Shown in pieces: positions 33,731-45,423 of a stretch of DNA of 64,000 bases. The position numbers and the translations under genes were made by a program. Source of the stretch: Allium sativum (lineage: Eukaryota; Streptophyta; Magnoliopsida; Asparagales; Amaryllidaceae). The notes beneath the pieces are model-generated. The model made no database searches. It had not been told where the DNA came from and worked only from the letters and a program-made list of their open reading frames with translations. The stretch covers positions 767,864,552-767,928,551 of the forward strand of contig CM060918.1 of the NCBI GenBank assembly GCA_030737875.1, given 5' to 3'. Positions within the stretch are counted from its first letter, which is position 1. Each line of letters begins with the position of its first letter.

Positions 33731-36331
33731 TGTTGTATATAACAGTGTTGTATACGCAATTATATGATTTTTGTTTGATGATAACAACCAAATATATTTT
33801 TATTATTGAATGTGTTTGTAAATACACTGATACAGAAATTTGAACAATCACACAGTATTTTATAAAAATAGTTTATTTCAATATCAAAAGTACATCTTTT
33901 TACTCCACTATTTGACATACTACATTTCATTCATACAACTCTGTCACTCACTCTATATAACTACATTTACACTCACATATACAAACGCTTTCATACATTG
34001 ACATTTTTTTTACTATCTTCTATCATTGTCCATCTTTTGTCTTCACAGCCTTCAGTCAAATCCTGGCTTCATACCTGTCACAAGAAGAACACACAGTAGA
34101 CTGCAACAAAAATAAAATAGAATAAAAGCAAATAAAAATTTATTTTTAAAATTTTATTTGCCTCAGAATTACGGTGTGTTTCTCATCACTTTTCTAGACT
34201 TGGTCTGATATGCAGGGACAGAAAAACTCGTCTGGATGGCTGCATATACACACGTGTATACACGTGTGCACTGCCACGCCAATCCAGTGTCGCGACTGAG
34301 GAGTAGCCATAAAGACCGTCTCAACTCAGTGTACATATGAAAATAATTCAATGAAAAATCAATAAAAAAAAACTCAAAGTGGTCGTGACAGCTCAGCACA
34401 AGGCCAAGGCAACATATTTGGATAACTGTTCAAAAATGGTCGAGCACATTACTAGTACACAAAACAATGCAGCAACATACAAGCCACAAGTGGACAATGA
34501 TATACAGTAAAGCCATACAAGTCAAAGATGGACCAAGCACAATGGCGCAGCAAGTACAGGTGCAACAAGAGAAATTCAGAGCTTAGCATACAAAAATGGA
34601 GAACAACAAGAATGAATAACTCAAGTTTAGTGTTTAAACAAGACAGGCGCAACAACATAAGCATCACAGTTTAAAACAAAAAAAAAGCAAATCGAGTTTC
34701 AACTACGCAACAATAAACACAGCATACTGTGAACATGTTTCAATGGTTCAAGATGGTAATGCAGTTCAAAAATCATAAACAATTACAGCAAGAAGCCTAG
34801 GAGTATACACTGATAATGTGGATCATGTTCAAGACACCAAGTGACCAGACCAAGACAACCAAACAAGGATAAAGTACACAAGCACAAGGTCACAGCAAAT
34901 GGCTCAAGCACAAGACTGCTCAGTTTTTTTTTAATCAGCAGGAAGTTTAAAATATATATATATATATATATTCAGTGAAAAAAAAAATTACTGGAAGGAT
35001 TAAAATGGTCGAGCCAGAGTTAAACAGATGGGGCATACAAGTGTGAACATCAACAAGCAGGACATATAAGAAGAACAAGCATAATCAAAGTAGGATCTGT
35101 TCTTTTAAAAGTATATGAAGCATCAGTTCAAATTTGTTTACAAGGTTTGGCCAATCAAGTTTGTTCGAAGCAATACAAAAGGGGTTCATGAAAAACAAAG
35201 CAAGTCGCATTCTAATGAATCAGAGTTTAATTCTGGAGAATATATGAAAAATATTAGCAAGGTTTTAAATTCCATGATTCAAACAAACGCATTCCAGAAA
35301 ATTCGGCAATCACAAGTGTAATCAAGTTCAAATATAACATCTGTTCGTATAAAGATAGCATCTGTTCAAATATAAGATCAATTCAAAGTCAGAAGGATTC
35401 ATACTCAAGTTTGAGGATTTCAAATTCCAGAAATCACGCCAATTCAAAGCCAAAGACCAAGATTAAAGGAATATACTTTCTAGCCCCAAATCAAAGAAAA
35501 AAACAGATCAATTCAAAGCAAACCAAAATTCTCGTAATACTATAGCCAAGTCTCAAGGTCGAAATCAGAGCAAAATTTTAGGGATTTTAACCCTATATAT
35601 AACACCCAATCGTCATCGGCACATGATCATCGAAGAAAAAGCACATCTATATCAAAAAATCGAATAGTGAAAACCATACCAAAAATCGAGAGAAGACAGA
35701 AACCAAATCAGGTCCTATAAATTCGATCGCAAAAGATACAAGCCGCCAGAGATTGAAGCTAAGGAGAATCGAGCAGCAGAAAACTGAGTTTCATCAATCA
35801 GCGATCGCAATTTAAGCACCTTCAGAGAAACCCTAGTTGTTTTGAGCCGCCATTTCTATTTCCAGGAAGAAACAAAGGAAGCTAGGGCTAAACAGTATAA
35901 AGCGGTGGAGCAATTAAAAGGGAGCCGCCTCTTTTATGTTAAAAAGGGGATAACCCTAAATATTTAAAAACCTAGGGTTTCATTTTCTTTTTATTTTATT
36001 TTAAAAAATTTTGATTCCTTAAAGTCAATAACTACTAGTGTGAGTAGTTTGAAAAATCACAACTTAAGAGGTCGAGTTGTGTCAAGGTCTTGAGCGTAGG
36101 GTTTTAACAGTCGGGAGCGAAGGTCGCAAGTTTACAAGAGTCTGTAAGCGAAGAGATTGTTTAAAATTCCTAGTAGAAACCTTGAATGCAGCAGTAGGCA
36201 TAGTTTTTGTCGAAGCTGGGTATTTTCTGTGTGTGATCTTTTTATTTCTGCAATTATTTTTACATTTTAAATTTACTTAATTTGCAATAAACCCTATTCA
36301 CCCCCCCTCTTGGGTTAATTTAGATCCTACA
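33731..36331 (+). repeat. Right LTR of the SIRE-type copia
   Basis: 2601 bp. Differences from the left LTR include a longer (TA)n tract near 34952-34972 and a few C/T and G/A changes. Confidence 0.95.
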
Positions 36332-37030
36332 AATCTGACCCAAGTAACCATTTGATGACTTTCGACCGTCAAATGGATCTTCAAAATGTTGCGGGGGTTG
36401 TACGATGCAAAATATTTCTGATGACTCTTTAAAGAGCAGCTGCCAAATGGTACCGCCAGTATCGTGCCTAATTCTATATTTGAAAATTACACGGTCTTGG
36501 CAAAAAATTAACAAAAAAATATAAGGGGAATCACTTGGAGACTACCTTAAGAGTTTTAACGCTGAAGTACAAAAGGTGAGGGGCACAGATGGCAGAGACA
36601 AGCTAATAGACGTCTAGTCCAGATTAACAGAAAACACCTCATTCTTGAAGGACCTCTTTGTGAAGGAATGAGAGGATCTATGAGAGTGCCATTTCTGAGA
36701 AGACAAATTCATCTAGGATGGATGAAATATATTATGCTAAGAAGAAAATTTCATTGGGGAGGGAAAAAGGAAAGACTAGCTTTGATAGAAGTCATAAGAG
36801 AATGGAAGAATACCAATAGTAATTCGGCAGCTTTGAATGAACCATTATCTTTTATTTAAGCAGCCACGAAAGGGAAAGTGAATTTCCCTACTACCTTCAA
36901 AGCTCGAACTAATCCTATGGATAAGAAAGGAGACGATTATTGTGCTTATCACAAGACAAACAACCATAAGACAAATGAATGCAAAGTGTTGGCCATGATT
37001 GTTCAAAGGCTGATCCACACGACCAATTGA
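36332..37030 (+). pseudogene. Ty3/gypsy gag remnant, C-terminal half
   Basis: The frame cut at 25196 continues here: SDPSNHLMTFDRQMDLQ, then a capsid-like stretch with AAAKWYRQY near 36435 and a CAYHKTNNHKTNEC motif near 36940 that matches the zinc-knuckle-like end of Tat/Athila-type gag. Several in-frame stops and frame changes are present. The joint with 25165-25196 shows that the SIRE-type copia landed inside this gag gene. No gypsy protease, RT or integrase was found in the window. Confidence 0.75.
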
Positions 37031-37750
37031 AAGAGTTTGTTAAAGAAAATCAAAATGTACCATGAACTGAAGGAGGGTCACAAAATCTTACACCCCTTAT
37101 TATCCCCAAATGGAAACACTGACGAATGCGCGACATTTATAGAAATAACTAAAAATATCATGAAGACTAAAGTGTACAAGACATGTAAAATTTATATAAA
37201 GGAAACATAAAGAAAACGTACCTTGTTATTTATTTTAGAAAATATCCTTAATTTCAGAAACCAATGTCAAGTCATAATAATAATACCATGTCATGATATA
37301 AACAACATTCTCACCCGACCTCACTAGAAAATCATAGTACATAACACAAAATCCTCTTTCAAGTAACAATACAAGCCAACCAACTTAAAGTGATGTAAAG
37401 TAGAGAAAGAAATACATCTAAAATTAGAAATGAACTCCAATAAGCAAGACCCTCCAAGAAACCCAAAATAATCAATATCTAACGTATGAGCCTGAAGGAG
37501 GGGAAAGGGAAGAAAGAGAAATAGATTAGGCATAAAGTGTGAATAAAGTAATCACTAGCATGATAAGTAAGGTGCAAGGATAGACTTGGTAATAGTTTCG
37601 TGTACATGCACAAATAAGATGATTTCTAATAATAAGTTTTCTAACTGAGTTTCTTCTATGATTGTTCGCACTATACTATTTTGAAATCTTTTGGTCTAAA
37701 TTAGTTTTCCTATGTCCACCCTTTGATCAACTCTTATCCTCTTATATTGC
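37031..37750. other. Unassigned sequence between gypsy remnant and CACTA C
   Basis: AT-rich with many stops. It may be the tail of the gypsy remnant up to about 37200. No later feature recognised. Confidence 0.4.
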
Positions 37751-38103
37751 CATCACTACAACAATTATACTCTTTGGCGACGCACAATAACGTCGCAAAA
37801 GACTAATCATGCGTCGCAAAAAGTTTTTAACGACAAAAAATTTTGCGTTGCGTAAATGTCGCATAAGATGCAGACGCAAAAGAAACTTTTCCACACAAGT
37901 ATATGTCGCAAGAAGTTAACCTTTTGCGACATAATATATGACGCAATCAATTTTATAACGTTGCAAATAATTTATTTCGCAAATCCTGCGAAATTATTTA
38001 TAATTATTTGTGACATCGATGAAGCGTCGCTAAACATAAGCAATTGCAACAAAAACTTTCATTTTAAATGTACCCTTTTTTACAGCTTATAAATGCGTCG
38101 CAA

Positions 38104-39999
38104 GTAGCTATACTTTTAGCAACATAATTATCCGTAGATAATGCATTCAACATTTGCCACATCTGCAAATGCCGCTAAAAGAGGTTCAAACTTATAAAGG
38201 AAATAGCATCATTAGCGACGCTTTGTTTGCCATTGGTTGTTATTGAATGGCAACATCTTTAAACACCACAAAAGGCATGAAATCACGCAGCCCATAAACT
38301 GATGATACAATGAGTCTATACCATTAAATACTCTTTTGAATTCCACCATTCACACAAGGACAAAAACCAATGGTTTAATACACACACACACACACACAAT
38401 ATTGGTGTAAAAAAGCATATACTTCAGTAGGAAAGTGTAGAAATTTGATAACTGTGGTTGTTTTGCAGTTATTGTGTTTCTTGCATTTCAATGTCTTACA
38501 ATGCATTCGATTCTTCAGAAATAATAATTTACACATTCTACGCAATGAAGTTTTACAAGCTACTAAAAAAGAGCCATGCACCCATCTCAATATTGATAGC
38601 ATTATTGGCAGATTTTTGAGCTGAATCGGCCTCATTAGCCACTACATTAGACTTGGTACCATGTTCAAACACTGCAACATTTAAAATTTCAACCATAAAA
38701 CAATCATACTGAGATGAAAGTTCGCGAAAATTACTATATATATACATATACAGTTTGAAGTCTGAAAGTGCTATTTGAGTGCTAAGAGTTGAAATTCTCT
38801 GTGAACAGCGAAAGACAATGAAGTGAAAAAGTCAACATTACCATGATACCGTATATTGTTTTACCATGATACTGCAAAATATTAACATAACATCCTCCTT
38901 TAAGATGAAGTCCACACAAATGAAACGAACTAATCAAAGATATAGTAATCAAGTCTTAACCACAGGTGTATACAATTCATGGATATTATAGTAGAAGTTG
39001 GTTGGTTGATTGGGTTCGTTGCTTTTTTTGGTTAGGACTGAACCTGTTGGGACTGTAAAAAATTTGTTGTGAACCCAAAACCAAACATATCCATGCAACA
39101 TGAATTTTTACCCCCAGTGTACAGAAAACAAAAGAGAATTTAGACTTGTATATTAGGATTCGACCAGATAAATAAATTCAGGAAAAATATGCTTGATATT
39201 GCCAAAGTCTTCAAAGATTAAGCAGAAAAGGCAATTGAAATTAAAGACCAAGATAATTTTACTGTCTTAATCCAGTTTAAAGAGCATAATAGTTTTACTT
39301 TGAAATCCTTCTGTAAAATATACTCGGATGAAGCTGTCAAAAGTCGAAAAGACAAATCATTGAGCATGCTAAGTTATGTAATTCGGTTAACTTTGAAGAG
39401 TATAAAGAAAAGCAAAACAATATCCTTAAATTTATCTTCAACAAATTTTTACCAATATGAGCGACTAACTTTTAACGGATGCATAACCTGTATTAAGTTA
39501 AAGGAATACTTCGATGCAAGTACAAGATGTTATCATCATCCTAGTATAGTTAATTTCTGTGAATCAAATAGTCGGCTTGATTAATTTTAAAGAATGTTAG
39601 AAAACACGAAAAATAAAAAAGCAGCCCTTATTTAAGCTTTAGACCTGTTCATTTAGTATATGAATATTAACAAGATTCAATGTTAATATTTTCTAAACCG
39701 TAGGATTCGGGTTTAAGGAGAAAAAAATGGTTCTCGTTCTGGCACCTATGTCAATTTTTTTTACAGATAAAACAGTTTTTTACATAGTTATTCACTTTAT
39801 ATGCTCATTTTAAACTATGCCATTAAATGCAAGCTGCTCTTCTTATTGGAATGTTACGCCACCTTTAAGGTCAATATTTTCTATTATGGATACATTAATG
39901 TCTTCGGAAGTCCTTCCTTTGATACTAAATACTGATAACCACGTAAGTTTTTAAAAATTGCATTAGAGACTCACTCAGCTTAGACAATAAGCACAAATT
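38104..39999. other. CACTA C, left interior
   Basis: One exon-like block on the minus strand at about 38676-38578, after TTGCAG, reads VFEHGTKSNVVANEADSAQK. I do not recognise it. A (CA)n tract lies at 38380-38398. Nothing else found. Confidence 0.4.
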
Positions 40000-40004
40000 G
40001 ATCA

Positions 40005-40400
40005 TCATTATACCATGCCAAGTGGTATTAACAATTATGAAACGATCATCTATTTAGATGCTTATTTTTTTGTTCCCTCCTGTTAGTGACATATGAAAAA
40101 GATAAATGTGTTTTCAAGATAGGTAATCTAATTCTAGAATGGCAGTTAAGACAGCGTAAAAAAATCTGTTTCATTGTATTTCCGCTCTGCTTTTACAAGA
40201 ATGACACTATTTTGAGTGACCAAATGTGCCTCGTGTTCTTTAATTTGAAATAAGATGCCATGCACAATGCAATCACCCTATCATTTCACACATATATTAG
40301 GTCCACAAGTTAATGCATACAGTTTACTAGTTGCTTCAGAAGATTGTAATCTTGCAACTTTTCAATCTATCAATTAGTTAAACAAAATTTTCTTGTAATA
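40005..40400 (-). pseudogene. Second, diverged copy of the transposase DUF4216 exon
   Basis: Aligns base by base with 51350-51690, the DUF4216 exon of the TNP2 gene in the same element. Shared words include TAGGTAATCTAATTC, GAAAAGATA and CACAATGCAA. It has more substitutions, small indels and no open frame. It lies 13 kb from the main gene and left of the captured host piece. Confidence 0.85.
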
Positions 40401-41199
40401 TATATCATTAATAAACTTCATACAACATTTGTAATTTGAACAGACCATACAGTACACCTTTTTCTCTATCATGCGAACTTAGTGGATTATGATACATAGC
40501 AATACTACTGAAAGGCGCAACATCACTGGAATGATATATAACAATACTACTAAAAAAAGGTTTACCTGAAATCTAACAGTGGCCTAATACAATTATGAGA
40601 AAACTTGCAGTAGTCAAATGGCTCTCGTATTGCCATATGATAAGGTCCAAATGTAAACAGATCCTACATATTACGAAAGAAACTAGTTCACGAAGAGCAG
40701 CAGTAAATATTTCAAATAATCATATAGCTAAAGATATAATATTAGACCCAAGGAATAGCCATACCTCCACGTCCAACAAAATTCGATTACTTGGGTAATA
40801 TAACATCCTCTGTACAATCAATTCTACTTTGTGAAACCCGATTAATGAAAATTTAACATCAAAAGACAAGCCTTAAAAGTTCGCATTAAAATAATCATGT
40901 AAAGTGTGCAAATTACAAATGGGATGAGGTAAATAATTGGTAGTTAGAACTCTCAAACAGAGGGATTAAACTTTGTATCTTTTTCTTTTTTTTTAAACCC
41001 AAAAAGGAATATTATAAACAAAAAAGGTTACAACAGTACCGACGCAGCATTTTAAAACTGAACTTATACACAGTATCGATGCAGCATTTCAAGTCCAGTT
41101 ATGGACATAATTCCATAAATCCAATGAAGTATACAGTGTCTATAAAACTAGAAAGAGAAAATAATACCTCAAACTCTATACCTATAATGTACCTCTGAC

Positions 41200-42302
41200 T
41201 TATTCCAGTATCTTACTAAACACCACTTTCACAAGTACACAAGTGATAACAGGAAGTCGTCTCGCTCTTCTAGAAGGTTCTACCTTTCCTGCGCTTTTAA
41301 CAGAACTGTTTTTCGTCTTCAAAGGCTTTTGTTGATCAGAACGAGTTCTCTTTATTGTTGCGCTTTTCTTAGCTGTTTTGGTCACACAAGTAGGCACAAG
41401 ATGACCATAATCAAGTAGGGTAGAGGAATCCTCCAATATCTCGACTTGTATAGGGTGCCCTATGATAGGTTTGTTGTGGTTGCCTTTGCTCGATAAGGAC
41501 ACCCAAGGCATGTGCCCGCCTCTATGATTTGGCTGATGGACCTGAATATTAACATCCACTAACCTGAAGCCCGTTTCATCTTCGTAGATGAAACTGTGAT
41601 CTCTGTCCCCTTGTAAAGGGAACGGGTACCTCCAGTTGCCATAAGTTTGACGAGAAGGAAATGATCGTTTCTTTCTATGTATGTTGGGTTTTCCCTTCGA
41701 GTTCCATTTGGTACTCATATGGTTATGAAGGTAGAGTGAGAGTGAGGAGCTAGGGGTAGAAACGTCCTTGTTGTGTCGACATTTGATGTTTTCTGAAGCT
41801 TTATTGGTAAAAGTTCTCTGTGGGTCTGATCTTGAATCAGGTGTCTGTGATGTTTCTGCCATGTGTCTGTTTACTCCAGTGTTGTGTTCTAAGTATTCAG
41901 CATTTGATGAATTAGATTCAGTTTCATCGCCTAATTCGGAGGAACTATTGAAATGTGTTTCTCTACCTCCCATTTCTTTACATGAACCTTCGCTGTCTTC
42001 TTCAGAATCAGTTGATTTACCATTAACATAAACACGTAAGCGCCTTTTGGATTGCGCCACTGTTCCCCTATTATCTCCTTCTCCTTGCAAATCTGATTTG
42101 TGTGAACTAAAAGACGGTAAGTGAGCACTGCTAGGTAAAACTTAACCAGAAGCTTGTTGCTGCCCGCAAGTTTTTTCAATGACTGAATTTTCATTGAACC
42201 CACTTTGTGACCTTTTCTTCTGATTCATGTCCCGAATCTCAGGTTTTTCTGTTGAAGGAACGTTCTCATGATCATTTGGAGGCTCGTAAGCAGCCTCCCA
42301 AT
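41200..42302 (-). pseudogene. Captured host gene fragment, At1g51745/PWWP-family C-terminal region
   Basis: After an acceptor TTTACAG, the minus strand reads from 42302 (WEAAYEPPNDHENVPS) to a stop near 42143. From 42090 it is open for 296 codons to the stop at 41200. The second half carries VDVNIQVHQPNHRGGHMPWVS, then PIIGHPIQVEILED, and the end reads RRARRLPVITCVLVKVVFSK. These resemble the conserved C-terminal block of plant Tudor/PWWP proteins of the At1g51745 type (V.L.V...Y....VP.VSL.SK...K.I.GHP..VEVL.D, end P.I.CIPLKVVFSR), from memory. Ser-, Lys- and Arg-rich linkers fit a nuclear protein. The PWWP domain itself is not here. It stands in the same direction as the transposase genes. 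An open frame this long is notable because its neighbours are decayed. Confidence 0.65.
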
Positions 42303-42869
42303 CTGTAAATTTAAAATTCTTTATTGGTGGAGCAACACTAAGGTCAAAAGTTTGAAGTCCATTAATTTGAAGGATTAAACTTTGTATCTTATATCATTAA
42401 AAGATAGCAAAGGAAACTTGCTGAATATGGGATCGATCATAATGCTAAAAAGGTTTTGTTTTTAGGTGTTGCTTCTTAGTAGATTACTATACATATAAAT
42501 CATGATAAATACATTCATCTAATTGTAGTTCAATGTAGAGAAGCTCTATGCATTGCATTTTAGGTCCCTAATCAACAGTCTGATAACTACTATAGCAAAA
42601 CTAAATGGAAACTAAAATATGCGAAACAATTTGACAGACCGATTGATTAGCATAACAGAAAACATGTACTGGTTATGAAAATTACATGAAAAGTTAAATT
42701 AATATGTAAATTATAACTAGGTTATTATTTTTTAATTTTGGAAGAAGGTAAAACAAGCATGAAAACAAGCGAAATCAGAAAGAAAAACTGATCATATGAA
42801 CATTGTTTCTACATGGAGAATAACAGTGGTATTAAATTATTATATAGGTTCAGAAAATAATACCGCATT

Positions 42870-42962
42870 CTGGTAATTCAGATACAGCTCTTCGAGGTCG
42901 TCGGCTACATGTCCAGAAAGTCTTTCATTATCAACTTTCTTTCTAACAAAAGAAAGCAGCTC
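42870..42962 (-). other. Exon-like block of unknown origin in CACTA C
   Basis: On the minus strand, after an acceptor ATATTTGCAG, it reads ELLSFVRKKVDNERLSGHVA and LEELYLNYQNA up to a donor-like GTATTA. The reading looks protein-like, with charged and hydrophobic residues alternating. I do not recognise the family; it could be another captured exon upstream of the At1g51745-like piece. Confidence 0.4.
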
Positions 42963-45423
42963 TGCAAATATGTGATCCAAACAAAAATGCATCATGCTCA
43001 TGGTCCAAAACTAAAGCATCAAATGACAAGTTTATTTTCTTTTTTCGTAATGCATTAGTACATTAGATAATACCTCTCATTTGGACTAAGCCCTGAGCAT
43101 AGGCTTGCTTGTTGACTCAGGGCGCTAACGCTCATCAATCCCAATAGTCTAAGTAGATCCTACTGAATAATGAGAGAGAGAGTAAGAACTAAAACAAGAA
43201 ACAAAATGGATCAACATTTGCACTAATTACATTCATGTGAACTCAGAAGTGATTTTATTTAGTCATAAGCTTCTACTAACCAGAGGAAATCTTTGAGCAA
43301 ATTAAGGAGAAGCAAACCACGACATAGCATACAAATATAAATAATGCCAATGATTTGTAACTAACTAGTATTATATATATATTCAAAGTTCAAAATCCGC
43401 AGAATAATACATCTCAATGTCAGAAAACTAGTAAATCCTGTATAAATGCACTGTAAAGCTTGTCATGATGTGAAAATCAAGTTAAAACAATAAGTACCTG
43501 AGGTGCATATGTTGGTAAACTGACAAATCTGGGGTAGGAGTTTCTGCACACATCATCGTTCCCAGAAGCTGGGCAAATAAACAGTATTAGCTTAGATGGC
43601 AGTATTCATTTTAATATAATGTAGGTTAGGGCGAAAACAGTATGCACAATGACATGTACACACACTTAAAAACAATAACAAGCTAGTTTGTACATTCAAT
43701 TACCTTCAAAAAAATCAAATGAAAAAACTTTCTGTTTTGATAAACTTGAACCAGAACCCCTCTGCCATATTTCTGTTCAACTGCCAACCACTTCACACAG
43801 AGCTAACACCCTCCTTAGTCCTTACCAGCTGAACATTCAATTACAATCCTCCCTCTTCCTTGTTGCATCACCCAAAACATTTTTTTCTTCTGGTAACACA
43901 AACATAAAAGCTGATGCCTCATATATAAACATATTATTCAAGTGGCAACAACCACCAACCCCTTAAGCAACCTGAAACCTGCTTCCTTCCATCACTATAA
44001 TGGTATCTCCTATACTAACCTTTAGCAAATATGTCAATAATGCTCAGACACACTTGCGTAAGCAATTTCTAATTCTCCCCTACCAAACTACAGTTTCGTC
44101 CAGTATTCACAACCACCCCCAAATCGACAACCATAACTTCTCACCGCAAATCCACACAAACAATAAAAAAACAATCAAAGTATACATTTCGACTTTATAT
44201 GCACAAATGCCATACTAAAATCGATGTTTTTCAAAATACAATTTTCGTATTAGTTTCAAAAAACAGTCGCTACGATGGAATCAAAAGTATACATCCATTT
44301 ACATTTTTCCTCACCAACAAAGTCATCTAACCATTAGAACATAAAAAAAAAACAGTCACCGAATGCTTGCCAGTGCCAATTCCATGATCCCAAGAAATAA
44401 TCTGCAAGATCAAATTAGTTTTAGCAAATATACTCATGAAATAAAAAAAATTAAGTTTATTGGTCAAAAAAAAAAAAATCATATACACATTCAGCTAAAA
44501 GGAATACAAATATAATACATAATGAAATTTCATAATATTAATACCAAACACATTTTATCCGGATTAGCTGCTATATACGGTGTCGCTGAACAATTTACTT
44601 AACAGTAAAAACATATATTTACCCTGGGTGATTAGCCTAGTCATGATTATTTTGTTAAATGGATTAATCTTATTCTATTCATTTAATATATTTTCAGTAC
44701 TAAACAAAACAAAAAATATTTTGACCGTTGCAGTGAAACTATATATAAATTAGAAATATAAACCAATTCTTGGTAGAAATTCTATTTGAAGAAATGAAGA
44801 AATACCATACGTGAATATCTTAACCCTTGTGTATGGATGTAATTTGGTAAAAGCATAACTTAGGCCCTTAAACACAAATTTATTTGATGATAAGTTTAAT
44901 TTACAGATATGGTAAAGGTACCATGCTACCATTGGTTACCTTCCTTTTATATGTGGTTCGTCTCCAATATATAAGTTTGGATAATTGAAATTAAGGCGTA
45001 ATCTAGTCAAGCTCAAAATTTTGGCAGTTAGTAATTCAGGGTAGTCCTGCCTTGTTCACAATGTGTTATTCATTTACATCAATAGTTTGGTCACAGATTC
45101 ATATAATAAAAGCTTTGAATGCCCAAAAATCCTAAATTCATTCAGCTAAAAGGAAGGCACGTACACCCAATGCTAGTATATATATGGCATGGCTGTATAG
45201 TTTAATTAACGGTAAACATAGATATCTAATATAGTAATCTTTGGCTTTTAATTTGATGATGTTCATTTTATTAAATGCCTTAGTTTTTTTTACTCTTTTA
45301 AATGTCCATTTAGCATTAAAATAGTTTTTTTTGAAAGTTCACATATTGAAATTGGATACAAATCAGCAATGTAAATCACTTAACTCAATTCTATTGGAAA
45401 TTAGATATAAGTAGCATTATTAC
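42963..45423. other. CACTA C interior between captured piece and TNP1
   Basis: Mostly AT-rich with no recognised family. A minus-strand block at about 43575-43502 (ASGNDDVCRNSYPRFVSLPT then a donor GTACTT) looks exon-like. Confidence 0.4.

Larger units (their letters stand above)
25197..36331 (+). mobile_element. SIRE/Maximus-type Ty1/copia retrotransposon, complete, 11.1 kb
   Basis: LTRs of 2603 bp (25197-27799) and 2601 bp (33731-36331) start TGTTGTATATAAC and end GATCCTACA. The 5-bp duplication AATCT is exact at 25192-25196 and 36332-36336. The primer-binding site TGGTATCAGAGC starts at 27802. The polypurine tract AAAGGGGGAGAT ends at 33730, and similar tracts occur earlier (about 33487 and 33618-33645), a habit of the SIRE/Maximus group. 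By eye the LTRs differ at about a dozen bases plus small indels, near 0.5%, so this is by far the youngest element here. It would be autonomous but for two stop codons between gag and pol. Confidence 0.97.

Noticed and set aside
42090..42200. A 54-bp intron in the At1g51745-like piece that would remove the stop near 42143
   Set aside because: GTTAAG...ATCAG would keep the frame, but 54 bp is shorter than normal plant introns, and the skipped codons (LPSSAHLPSFSS) also look like family sequence. A stop mutation is more likely.
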